A DNA stretch of 64,000 nt from Pyrenochaeta sp. MPI-SDFR-AT-0127. Its lineage: Eukaryota > Ascomycota > Dothideomycetes > Pleosporales > Cucurbitariaceae. Positions 32,211 through 43,506 of this stretch are shown here, in pieces. Under the pieces are notes generated by a model. It saw only the letters and a program-made list of their open reading frames with translations, made no database searches and had not been told where the DNA came from. The position numbers were made by a program, and so were the translations under genes. The first letter of the stretch is position 1; every line of letters begins with the position of its first letter. The stretch covers positions 248,001 through 312,000 of the forward strand of contig JAGTJM010000034.1 in assembly GCA_020747015.1 (NCBI GenBank). The letters are read 5' to 3'.

Positions 32211-35121
32211 ATGTCCGCCGCGCAAGGCATTCCGATCAATGAGGAATGGCAGTGCCTAAAATCGCTCAGATCCTATCGGCATCGGTTGGTGAATACGACC
32301 AGATATCAGCGGCTAGATAGTTCGCGGTTTTTATCGGGAGGGATCGGTGCTCAAAATCATGCTTCACTTCTAGAAGACGGCTTGCGCAATGTTATGAGGA
32401 GAAATGACCTGGACACACTATTCGAGAACGGCCTGGACGCCGACGCTCAAGACCAAGCCATCGCGTTTCTTAAAAAGCTATGCACGACCCTCGAGAGCAT
32501 CGTTGCTACCAACCTATGGATTGAAGTCTTTCCCAAGCGCGAAAGCAAGTACCCCAGGATTGATCGTCTCCTACAAGAACTGGGCAAGACTGAATGGCAA
32601 TTCTACATGGCATCAGGTTCCGGCGGGCGGAAGCTGTTCGTGACCACAGAGTTTCACTCAATCCAGGAGCAGGTAGACAGTTTCAATACATTTTTCAGCC
32701 GCCTCACACAGCCAGAGATCCAAGATCTTGAGGTTCCCAGTGCACAGCAGGCAGAGAAAGAGCATACGAGTGAGTCACATGATCATCTACACAAAGCCAA
32801 AACATCTCTGCAAGCGCTCTTGCATTGGCTCGCCAGGCTTACTAGTACGACTTGTAATGGTTGTCACAATATTCTGCTTCAGCTGCCAGAGTGGGACGTA
32901 ACTTTGTCTCGAGAGCACTTTCGAAAACCGCATTTGGACCTGTATCTGTCCTGCTGCAAACCGTCAGACTGGCAGGAGAGCCAGTTGCACGAGCTGACTG
33001 ACCGGTATGTGCTCTCCGAGCCTTTATAACCGTAGCTGATGCTAAGTGAGCAGTAATCATGTAGACTGGTATCCGGCCCAAAACCTCTGTGATGAGATTC
33101 AAGATCTCAGCAACCGCGAGAGACTCACTCTTGCAGCCGCCGAAAGTGAGGTTTATGTCTACGCTGGATCAACAGATGGCCCAGCTTTTTCGGGTCTTCT
33201 GAATGGGAAGCCGTCGAAAACCCTGAAGCAACTGATTCAAAGTGGTGCTTTTCTTGGCCCAGATGCCTGGTCGCCAGAGATGGAAAAATTCGACCATACA
33301 GAGAAACGCACTTTAGCTGCCGCACTTGTCCTTGGTTCTTCATTAACTGTTGAAAATGCCCATTTGACCAAATGCTGGGATCCAGAGTCCGTCTACTTCC
33401 TCTCAGACTCACAAGGGAAATGCATACACAATCTACCCTACGCCTTATGTCAGGCTTCCGAGCCACATACGCTTAATGTCAATGAGCGCGAAGGGAGGTT
33501 CGACCTCCTTGCTAGACTTCTGATGGAGATCGAGTGTGGCATCTCGCTTGAGCACATGCAAATAAGGAATACTGGCAACCTGAATCCTAGTGTCGACACT
33601 TTCGAGAATTTCATCTATGATCAGCTCATATGCGACCTGAGCAATTCGAGGCGATCATATCTTCAAGCCGTTGAAATGTGTTTTCGATTCCAACAGAAAT
33701 GTAGGAGAGAATATAAGCGCATGTCCGCCCGAGGGCATCAAGGCGGACGGGCAGCTGTGGCGAGAAATCTCATATACAGCATCGTCCAAAATATCCAGAC
33801 GGATGCCGACCGGCAACTTCATGCAAGACGAACGTTTGATCGGAGCGTTCAGCAATCAGCTGCTGATGACTCTTACTGGCCTCCTGTATTATCCCAATCA
33901 GATCAGCTCGGTATGTGTAATGGCTTGCCTGTGGTTTCGCCGAAAATTGCTTTACCAAATGTGCATCCCGAGGCCATTGTCCAGAAAAAGCTGCGGGTCA
34001 ACACACGGAAGCAGGTCAGGTTCATGAGGGAAGATACTGAAGAAAGACAAGAAGAGACCAGGGTTCCAGAGGGTCTGGTGCACAGTCCGGTTGCCACAAA
34101 TGATGATTGTGAGCTCTTCGGAGATACAAAAACCCAAGATCACCCAAAAGACCTTTGCAGGTCCACCAAGAAATGGGTCATAGAGTTCAAGAAGCTCCGG
34201 AAGAAGAAAACAAGCGTGCATAGCGATAAAACTGTTAAAGTTGCAGTACTGGATACTGGAGTGGATATCACTCACCCGGACATCCAAGGTAATATCTGTG
34301 ATCACAAGTCGTTCATTAACGACGACCCAACGGTAGACCACTCCGGCCATGGCACCCATATTGCTGGTGTTATACTCGATCTTACCACAAACATCGACCT
34401 CTACATTGGTCAAGTTATGAAATCTCGTAAATCAGAAGATAAGCGCCCCATTATTGAGGCGCTCATCCATGCGCGCAAGATCTGGAAAGTGGATATGATC
34501 TCACTATCCTTTGGTTTCCGCATGTCTAGTAATCCAGACCTGGTGCAGGAAGAAATTGACGCTTGTCTAAAGGCCGGTATTATAGTCTTTGCGTCGGCCT
34601 CAAACGACGCTGGAAACAAACCACGCACATACCCTGGCGGCTATGATGACGTTCTCTGCATCCACTCTGCCACTGGGGCAGGCAATGCATCGTATTTCAA
34701 CCCCTCACCCGTCCCTCGGGCGGACAATTTCTGCTTCGTTGGAGACTGTGTCAAATCTTGCTGGCCAATGGACAGACTAGATTTTGACAACGATGAGCAG
34801 GGCCAGAAGTATCTTTCTGGCACATCTATCGCTACACCAGTTGCTGTCTCTGTTGCCGTGTTCATGATTCATTACATACGGAAGGAATTCCCAGAACACC
34901 ACTGGAACATCAAACCGTGGTCTCCGAAAGGCATCCGCAAAATTTTTGATATGATGGCTCACGAAAGAGGAGGCTACCATTGGGTAAGTCCAGAGTGGTT
35001 CTTTACGGGTGACCGAAATCGCGAGGAGGAAATAAAGGCAAAACTGAAAAGCCAGTTAAGAGCATACATTCCCCAGGCGAGCGTGGATAACACGGTCGAA
35101 ACCAAACGCCTGAATGTATAA
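32211..35121 (+). CDS. Cytoplasmic subtilisin-like serine protease (S8) with fungal regulatory N-terminus, HET-Q2-like
   Basis: Two exons, 32211-33004 and 33054-35121 (49 bp intron), give 953 residues. The peptidase S8 domain lies at the C-terminus (about 655-900), with the full triad: Asp665 in AVLDTGVD, His697 in GHGTHIAG and Ser856 in SGTSIATP, plus the oxyanion Asn in FASASNDAG. The first 640 residues have no signal peptide. They include a helical part and a segment (TLAAALVLGSSLTVENAHLTKCW) like the DUF7580-type regions next to effector domains in fungal STAND and cell-death proteins. An intracellular, regulated protease is therefore inferred, unlike secreted proteinase K relatives. Podospora HET-Q2 is a subtilase that cleaves the gasdermin HET-Q1. 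This gene is convergent with a gasdermin-like gene 302 bp away. Confidence 0.92.
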
Positions 35122-35423
35122 CAGACATCCTTAACAATAAACAAATATTTTGCGCATTTGAGTTAAAATCGTTCATCAAAAGGTCTAATTTTAAACCTAG
35201 CTGGTTTCTCTCTTACCCCTACTTATGCATTTTTTTTTCTTTTAAACATACCTTAAAAGCTACATTAACATAAATATCCTATTCTTATTTATAAACTAAA
35301 TTAAGATAAGTAACTTTTTCTATATAGGGATCAAATTAAGTAATAAATCTACTTCCAATTTGATTTGATTGTTCATTCCTAACTTTGATGACAGAAACAT
35401 TAAGAGTTGGATAACCCCACCAT
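35122..35423. other. AT-rich convergent 3' region
   Basis: 302 bp of strongly AT-rich sequence with poly-T and AATAAA-like words, between the ends of the protease and gasdermin-like genes. It probably holds both polyadenylation regions. Confidence 0.65.
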
Positions 35424-36328
35424 TTACCCAGCAATCTCACCATATTCTTCAGCACTGAGTTCGCCAAGAATAAAGTCCTCCACTTTCAGATGCTCATCAT
35501 CGTCCTCTTCATCCGAATCCCCTGCAGCAATCCTTGTGGGATCCACATCAGGTCCACTGCTCTTCAGCCTCAAATCCTTCTGAACCCACCCTTTGGTCGT
35601 TACCTTCTTCAGCTCCAGGGCAAAAATGCGACTCTCATTGATTTTGCCCTTGAACAAAGTAACAACTTGGCGATTGGAGCTGAAGCCAACCTGCGGATCT
35701 ACCGCACCGCCGACTAGATTGGGCACACCGGCAGCAACAGTGATTTTCCTGATGGGCAATTGTGCGTTGGCCTCACGCTCCCCAGACTGCGTCTCATCGA
35801 AAGAAAGCTCTACGTCTTCGCAGATCATGATGCCTACCACAAGACACACTGGCGCGCGATAGCGCGAGGTCCATCGGGGGACGATTGCCTTGACATTGGG
35901 GTCAGCTTTGAGTTTGGTCCAGAATTGGTCGTGTTGCTGCAGCCGCTTGTATCGGATACGCTTCCCGCTCAGTTGCACGTCGCTTTTGATGCTACCTCTG
36001 AACGATACGCCGGCGACGGATTTGAGATTCGTGTTGGCTTGGTGGCTTTTTGAGTGAGTGTTGTCGAGGGCAAAGTCGGTCATGATGCCTTCTTGGAAGT
36101 CGTGGGAGTTGTATTTTAGCGGTGAATCTATTGCTAGTAAGAAAACATATGCTGCTGAGACAAGTCATCTTAGACAGCTATCTGCACTGTTACGCACATA
36201 CCAGGTACATAATTATTCGTTGGTCTCAGAAATTCCTTAACAATTGATCCAAGAATCTTGTTCTCAAACTGTGCGGTATCAAGCCACGATTGATACTTTA
36301 GGATGACAAACTCTGGGTCTCCGATCAT
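35424..36328 (-). CDS. Gasdermin-like protein (HET-Q1/RCD-1 type), 278 aa
   Basis: Two exons, 36328-36202 and 36133-35424 (68 bp intron, phase 1), give 278 residues, in the size range I recall for HET-Q1. What is seen: an N-terminal segment with VKEF and NYVP (30-42); a G-x-I...LSGK block (89-100); a basic stretch (100-130); a hydrophobic strand followed by acidic residues (VCLVVGIMICEDVELSF, 138-154); and KGKINESRIFALELKKV (204-220). The order matches the gasdermin N-terminal pore-forming fold: a polar N-helix, an LSG-type turn, the long VVxxxxxxEVxxxx strand and the GxILAFRV-type strand. An acidic tail (about 237-278, with DSDEEDDDE) could be the autoinhibitory part removed by the protease. 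The family call is inference from motif order and from the adjacent subtilase. An alternative is an uncharacterised fungal immune-like protein. Confidence 0.7.
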
Positions 36329-37518
36329 AGTGTAGGCAGCTCAACAAACTCAACGGGGTAGCAGATAATGATATTTAAGTAGCCAGGGATTGCTTAAGAC
36401 GGGGAAATTGCAAAGTTTTGTGTGTCTCGCAGAGGCCGAGCACTGCCTCACTGCCGAGTGCATTGGGTTGCCAAAGCGCTGTGATTCGTCCTGACATTGA
36501 GCCTTGTACATGGAGGTGAAGGCTGTATGCAGTGCAGTGCATGTTCCTCAAGGTAGCAAGCAGGCTTAGCACTTGGCGGTGTGTGATTGCTGAAGCCCAG
36601 CCATGTATATGCAGGCTGACTTTGGGTCAGTGCATGGGTCTGACTTAGCACATCCTCTTCGGTTTTACTGTCACGTGGGCCAGGGAACATTAGCGGTAAA
36701 AGATTGAAATCATCTCATCTACGAGATAGTCAAGAGAATCCAGCGTATGAAGCTCAAGTCACGCTTTTTAATGATTGGGTAGCTGAAGCCTTGCTTTCGT
36801 GTGCTACTTCGTGCTAGCACGTGTTACAACAAGTGTGCGCAGAAGGTGGCGTTGCAGGCTAGGATCCTACCTGTGAGCCTAATATCAGCACTTTCAGGAT
36901 ACAGTTAATCCACATCCGGCTACTCTGTACGGCTAGGGATATAGGTTTTGCTTCTCAGCCCTGCTCATATATAGCAACAAATCTCTGGTACTGGGCAGTG
37001 AACTTGGATACTATAGTACTTCGCTCACTCTACACTGCTCGTATTTAATTTCTAGTTCAAGGTCTTAATCAGATGCCTAAAGTGTCGAGTAGATCTGAGG
37101 AAGTCAGAGGTGGTGGTAGTGGTGTCGTGTCTGCTGGCAATGATTTATAGATATACGAGTAAGTAAGTAATTTATGAAGACGATATGAGTAGAGATATAG
37201 CCAAGGAACAAGGTGCCTAATCTAAGATTATCTACATTTGTAGTTGTTATTGGTATCATGATAGTAGAGTAGTAGGGGCCTCCCGCCACAGTCGGTTCCG
37301 GCTACACAGGGATGTACTTTCCAAGGGTTAGCGTAGTGATTGAACCACTGGTCCGTGCAATTTTAGTGGTGGCTAGCGTGATTTCGCGTTTACGCGACGC
37401 GCGCTTCCCATTTCGCCCAGCTGGAAGGAGCCACCCAACGACATCACCTCGCTCTCTATCACTCCTTGTTTCAGTACCCGTGCCATATTGTCTTTTCTGT
37501 ATTTCGTATTGCTTCATC
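36329..37518. other. Divergent promoter region (gasdermin-like / MSH2)
   Basis: No supported gene. AT-rich sequence near 37000-37280 contains repeated AGTA words. The last 200 bp are CT-rich, as expected upstream of MSH2. Confidence 0.55.
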
Positions 37519-40336
37519 ATGGCGTCCCGACCGGAGATGCGCGAGGAGGACGAGTCCGGGTTCTGCAAGTTTTTCCGAAATCTGGCTGAGAAGAACGAGG
37601 ATACCGTTCGCATATTCGATCGCGGCGACTACTACAGTGCTCACGGTGATGATGCGAAATTCATCGCCAACAATGTAAGTACTCTGAGCTTCAGTATGCG
37701 AGAGACTTCTAAAGCGTTCTCAGGTCTACCGAACGACAGCTGTAATCCGAAAACTGGGGCGAGATCCAGGCCTAGAATCCGTTACAATGACTACAATGGT
37801 CTTCAGGAATTTTCTACGAGATGCGCTGTTCCGATTGAGCAAGCGGATAGAGATATGGCAGTCGACTGGGAAGCGAATGGACTGGAACGTGGTCAAGCAG
37901 GCTTCACCCGGTAATCTGCAAGACCTCGAGGACGAACTCGGCGGCCAGATCGAGAATGCACCGATTATACTCGCAGTCAAGGTCTCAGCAAAAGCATCAG
38001 AGGCACGGAGCGTAGGTGTGTGCTTCGCCGATGCTAGCGTACGAGAACTCGGCGTAACTGAATTCCTTGACAACGACCTCTACTCGAATTTCGAATCGCT
38101 TCTCATCCAGCTTGGTGTAAGAGAGTGCCTTATACAAGTTGACGCCACAAAGAAGGATATAGAGTTGAACAAGTTACGCACAATCGCCGACAACTGTGGT
38201 TGTGCCATAGCGGAGCGCGCACAGTCAGATTTTGGTACAAAAGACATTGAGCAGGATCTACCACGACTCCTGAAGGACGAACGCGCTGTCGGTACTCTGC
38301 CATCGACTGATCTGAAGTTGGCGATGGGCGCCGCAGCTTGTCTGATCAAGTACCTGGGCGTCATGTCGGATTCTTCCAACTTCGGCCAGTATCAGCTTTA
38401 CCAACACGACTTGTCGCAGTACATGAAACTCGACGCTGCTGCGTTGAAGGCTCTCAATCTCATGCCTGGACCTCGGGACGGCGCAAAGAATATGAGTTTA
38501 TACGGGCTTCTGAACCACTGCAAAACACCCACGGGCAGTCGACTGCTAGCCCAATGGCTTAAGCAACCTTTGATGAACGCACAAGATATTGAACGACGGC
38601 AGCAGCTGGTTGAAGCATTCGTTAATGATACTGAGCTTCGACAGACTTTGCAAGAGGAGCATTTGCGCTCAATACCGGACCTGTATCGACTTGCGAAGAA
38701 GTTCCAGCGCAAGGTTGCCAATCTAGAGGATGTCGTTCGAGTATACCAGGTCGTTATTCGGCTGCCAGGCTTTTTGAGCTCGCTCGAGTCAGTCATGGAT
38801 GAGCAGTACAAGGATCCCCTCGATGCTGAGTACACTGACAAGCTACGTCAGTTCTCAGCCGCATTTCTGGGTCTGCAAGACATGGTTGAGACGACCGTCG
38901 ACCTCGATGCTCTCGACAATCACGAGTTCATCATCAAGCCTGAATTCGATGAGTCACTGAAAACGATCCGTAAGCGGCTTGACAAGCTCAAACGCGATAT
39001 GGAATCGGAACATTTGAGAGTCGGCGACGACTTGGGCCAAGATACTGAGAAGAAACTCTTCTTGGAGAACCACAAGGTCCACGGATGGTGTTTTAGGCTT
39101 ACGCGCAATGAGGCCGGTTGCATCAGACAAAAGAAGCAGTATCAAGAGATTTCGACGCAGAAGAATGGCGTCTACTTTACCACATCAACACTGCAAGACA
39201 AGCGTAGAGAGTTTGACCAAATGTCGGACAATTACAACCGTACCCAATCCGGGCTGGTCAACGAAGTTGTGTCAGTTGCATCTTCCTATGTCCCTGTCGT
39301 CGAGAAGCTTGCAGCGGTCTTGGCTCATCTCGATGTCATCGTCACTTTCGCCCACGTCTCGGTTCATGCACCAACGTCATACACGCGACCCAAGATGCAT
39401 CCTCGAGGCACCGGTAACACTGTTCTCAAGGAGGCCCGGCATCCATGTATGGAGATGCAAGACGACATTTCGTTCATCACCAACGACGTTAGCCTTATTC
39501 GCAATGAGAGTGAGTTTTTGATCATCACCGGCCCCAACATGGGCGGAAAATCTACGTATATTAGGCAAATCGGTGTCATCGCGCTCATGGCACAGATCGG
39601 CTGCTTTGTACCCTGCTCAGAAGCTGAGCTAACCATCTTCGACTGCATACTCGCCAGAGTCGGTGCCAGCGACAGCCAGATCAAAGGCGTATCCACTTTC
39701 ATGGCGGAAATGCTCGAAACAGCCAACATTTTGAAATCCGCTACCAAGGAATCCCTCATCATCATCGACGAGCTTGGTCGCGGTACAAGCACATACGATG
39801 GCTTTGGCCTCGCTTGGGCAATCTCTGAGTACATTGTTAAGGAAATTGGTGCCTTTGCTCTCTTTGCGACACATTTCCACGAGCTTACCGCCTTGGTGAA
39901 TACGTATCCGCAAGTTCAAAACTTGCACGTGGTGGCACACATCTCAGAAGGCTCGGCAGAGAATAACGACGGAATACAGAAGAAGCGCGAAGTCACTCTC
40001 CTTTACAAGGTCGAGCCCGGCTTCTCAGACCAATCTTTTGGCATTCACGTCGCAGAGCTCGTTCGATTTCCGCCAAAGGTTATCAGCATGGCGAAAAGGA
40101 AGGCAGATGAGCTCGAGGACTTTTCAGGGAAGCATGAAGAGGGCTTTGTGCACGCGAGCAAGGATGAGGTGGAGGAAGGCAGTCGGCTGCTCAAGGAGAT
40201 GCTGGTGAAGTGGAAAGAAGAGGTCGAAGCAAAGGGCCTCACAAAGAAGCAGCAGGTCGAGAGAATGAAGGAGCTTGTCAAAGGCAATCCAGCACTGATG
40301 AATAATGGTTTCTTCAAAGGTATTCAGGCGTTGTAA
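37519..40336 (+). CDS. MSH2: DNA mismatch repair protein Msh2
   Basis: Two exons, 37519-37674 and 37724-40336 (49 bp intron, phase 0), give 922 residues, the usual fungal length. MutS domain I (FCKFFRNL, RIFDRGDYYSAHG) starts at about residue 17. The lever and clamp domains follow. The ATPase domain near 640-850 has Walker A (TGPNMGGKSTYIRQIG), Walker B with the signature (IIIDELGRGTSTYDGFGLAWA) and the conserved ATHFHELT. Msh2 pairs with Msh6 or Msh3 to recognise base mismatches and small loops in the nucleus. The C-terminus ends in an intact helix-rich dimer region, so the gene looks functional. Confidence 0.98.
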
Positions 40337-40683
40337 TGCGGGACCAGAACTGGTGGTGGCGTTTGGGACATGTACAAAAGGCGTTTTCCTTCATGAGCTG
40401 GAGAAGCACAGTGAATTTCACGCATCAAATGCGTGGCTTGATACCAATAATTCACTGATTCCATATCATGCTTGGTAACTTGTTGTCAGCATCTGCGATG
40501 GGTGTTTGGGCATAGGGCTGGTCCACTCAGCACAGCCACATCACCCCGCCATCCCTCCCACCTACGCCGACCAACTTCCTGTACGCGCAACCCCATCAGC
40601 TATCCCCATCGTTCTACCGGGCCGGCCAACTTACAACGCACACTCAGAACTTTCTTGTGCCGTCTCCAGCTTCACATTACAAA
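40337..40683. other. Intergenic, promoter of IST1 gene
   Basis: No ORF of note. It includes the MSH2 3' region and a CT/C-rich stretch before the IST1 start. Confidence 0.6.
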
Positions 40684-41777
40684 ATGCCGCCTCCAGCATC
40701 CCTGGTTGTACGTGTAACCCTGTTGATCATGTTGTAGTGGGGTAGCGGGACTGATGAGCGTAGAACAAGCTCAAAGTGCAGCTCAAACTGTCAATATCAC
40801 GGCTGCGCATGGTGCAGCAGAAAGACAGTGCCAAAGCGAAACAGCAGAGGAGGGAGATGGCGCAGCTAATCGAGGTGAGTACAAGTTGCATGCACATGGA
40901 TAGCTTAGCATAGCTCCGCAGCCTCACGTCCAAGGCTACCACTCGTCTACATCGCATATCTAAAGCATGGTCACAGGTCGGCAAAGTTCAATCCGCACGG
41001 ATACGCGTCGAAAACATCATTCGCTCTGATATAACCACCGAACTCCATGAGATCCTCGAACTCTACTGCGAACTGCTGCTCGCCCGCTCGCAGCTCCTCG
41101 AGCAATCACCCACACCCTCTGCCGCCGGCGCTTCCTCCCTTACATCTATACCACTTGATCCCGCGCTCGAAGAAGCCGTCCGGAGCATAATATACGCTGC
41201 GCCAAGGACCGAGGTGAAGGAACTACATGCTGTACGAGGTTATCTGGTCGAGAAGTTTGGCAAGGAAGTAGCGCTTGCAAGTATGGAAGGGGACGGAGTG
41301 GCCGAGCGTGTCATGAAGAAGCTGAAGGTCGAGACTCCCAGTGAAGAGTTGGTCAATGCATATTTAAGTGAGATTGCAAGGTTCTATGGCGTTCCCTTTG
41401 GTACCGCATCATCCGCAGATGACGATGAAGACGATGACGATGAGCCGTCAGGAGGCATAGCAGAGGAAGCCGATGCGCAACTCGAGGACCCGCTGCAAGC
41501 AGAGTCAAGTAACGACAAAGACGCCAAGAAAGAAGATCAGAACGAAGCTCTCGCCAAAGCCAATACGCCGAAAAAGCTCGGCCCTCAGAGCCCTCTACGA
41601 GTCGTCCCGCCAAGTCCCAGTACAGAAAATATTGCGCCCAGACTAAAATTACCGGGCACGGCCGCAGCAAAGGTAGCAAAGACTGAAGCGAAAAAGCCAG
41701 TCAAGAAGGAAGACGGCCTAGGCAAGATCCCAGATGTTGATGAGCTTGCGAGACGCTTTGCAGAGCTCAAGCGATGA
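40684..41777 (+). CDS. IST1: IST1-like ESCRT-III regulator
   Basis: Three exons, 40684-40707, 40770-40874 and 40977-41777, give 309 residues. The first exon is only eight codons. The IST1 domain (about 9-190) is recognised by LKVQLKLSISRLRMVQQKD, then KQQRREMAQLI, then GKVQSARIRVENIIRSD and the ELHAVRGYLVEKFGKEV helix. A Glu/Asp-rich linker and a basic Pro-rich part follow. The C-terminus (IPDVDELARRFAELKR) is MIM1-like, as needed to bind the Vps4 MIT domain. The protein tunes Vps4 and ESCRT-III activity at endosomes. An ATG upstream of the short exon is possible. Confidence 0.92.
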
Positions 41778-42699
41778 CCTTGCCCACCCATTGTCACGCT
41801 GCAGTGTTTGGAGTTCAAGGTGCCTTTAGAGTGCATAGGCTAGTGTTTTGTGTAGCCTTTATCTCCCTGCCCCTGACTACCTCTTGTAGCAAGGTAATAC
41901 TGTCTCAGTCAGTGTGTTTCTGCCTAAATTGGTCCATCCTGCTGTTTTCCTGTCTGCTCTCTTCGTGCGAAAATATTTCTTCTGCAATCATGAAAAGACG
42001 ACCCTACGGATCACGGATGGAACAAAGGTGTGCAAGACATCTGGTCGCTGAAAGGGGAGTGGCCATATTTTGCTTGAAATTGGTTATTATCCATGTTCGC
42101 CAAGATCACAATGGTAGAAGTGCCCTCGGAATATTGAGTTGGACACATGACGCGGTTTGGAGACCTACCTTGGGAACAGAATTGAATATGAATTGATGTT
42201 GGCGAGTTAAGCTTGATATATCCTCTCTTATACAATGCCATACTCCACAGCGCAGTGAGGAGGAACCCGGGATAGTGGGTAACAATAGAACCCTCCGCGG
42301 AGCGATACTTCCGCCTCAGCCTTGCAAACAATCCGAGCGAAGAGGACATGGGCTGGTCGTCCTATGCAGTTGGGCTTGCAACACTTCCGCCGATGGCTCG
42401 GCCTCAATCCAGCTCTTTGGAAGATATGTAGCATGACCAGTCCAGATATGTAAACGAGGTATGATTATCAAGGTAGGAAACATCTTTGGAGAGGGAGACA
42501 CATCAGCTGCAGCATAGAGCCAAGAAGCGCGGAACCTATTGGATCTAATGCAAGCCCCGCCTTCTTGTGTTGCAGCGACAAACTGTCAGTCAGCAATAGT
42601 TTGCTGCGCCGCACGATTGCCACTTTCTCCCACTTGACATCTCCTTGAACTTATCCGTTCACTATAAGCGAGTTTAATCTCTTAGACCGGTCTGGGATC
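41778..42699. other. Intergenic
   Basis: Overlapping short ORFs on both strands without family features. The last 100 bp are the promoter of the zinc-finger gene. Confidence 0.55.
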
Positions 42700-43506
42700 A
42701 TGGCCAATCAGTATGTATATAACCACTACTTACTCACCAAGGCGTCTGACACGATCGTCATAGTGTATACTGCGATCGCTGTGACAGATGGTTCTCCAGC
42801 CACCGTGCGATAGAACAACACTACAGCGACTCGAGCAGCCACTACCAATGTTCAGTATGTGATTCCGACGAGGAGTCCTGGAATGACCTTCTTGAACATC
42901 ACCGATCAACGGCCCATCAGATTGTATGCCAAGGTTGCGCCGACGGAACCGGCATAATCTGGGGGGAGAGTAGCAAAGCCTATCGCGACCACTTAGTCGA
43001 AGAAAATGTCTGTGACGAATGCGAAGCCCATTTCGCCAGCCCAAGTAATCTAGAAAATGTAAGAAACTTGCATATACACCCGCTTAACCCGGCCATTCAC
43101 TCACACTATCCAAACCCCCCAGCACAAACTCGTCCATGTTGACCGCTCAATCGAATGTTACGGCTGCGACAGCGTGTTCAAAACATATCCCCACATGATC
43201 CTGCACATCGACTCCGGAGGCTGCGGCTCAAATCTCGACACGCAGGACCTGAACATGAGCGCAGCAGGATGCTTCCAGTGGCGAAAGTACATTGACGAGG
43301 ATTACCGCGAGGAAATGCTCAAAGGCCAGGATCTCTCTGAGCTGTATGACGTCGTCGTGTATCCCTTCCGCTGTCCCGTGTGCGAAGTGACCTTTTCGAA
43401 ACTATCGGGCTTACTGCAACATAGCGCCAGTCAGGCGTGTAATCAGACGCTTGAGTCTGGTGCGATTGGGAAACTTGTACGGTGGTTGGGGAAGCAGCAT
43501 GGATGA
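42700..43506 (+). CDS. C2H2-type zinc finger protein, 229 aa
   Basis: Exons 42700-42710, 42764-43058 and 43123-43506 give 229 residues; the first exon is 11 bp (MANH). Five or six C2H2 or C2H2-like units follow: YCDRCDRWFSSHRAIEQHY, YQCSVCDSDEESWNDLLEHH, VCDECEAHFASPSNLENH, ECYGCDSVFKTYPHMILHI and FRCPVCEVTFSKLSGLLQH. The arrangement of many fingers and no other domain is that of fungal C2H2 proteins that bind nucleic acid or act in RNA or ubiquitin contexts; the target is unknown. The tiny first exon is supported by GTATGT and CATAG splice sites and by the phase that restores His4. Confidence 0.88.

Noticed and set aside
29171..35121. NLR with NB-ARC/NACHT motor
   Set aside because: No P-loop or other nucleotide-binding motif was found in the TPR or subtilase protein.
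39364..39834. Minus ORF of 156 codons inside MSH2
   Set aside because: Shadow of the conserved ATPase domain on the other strand.
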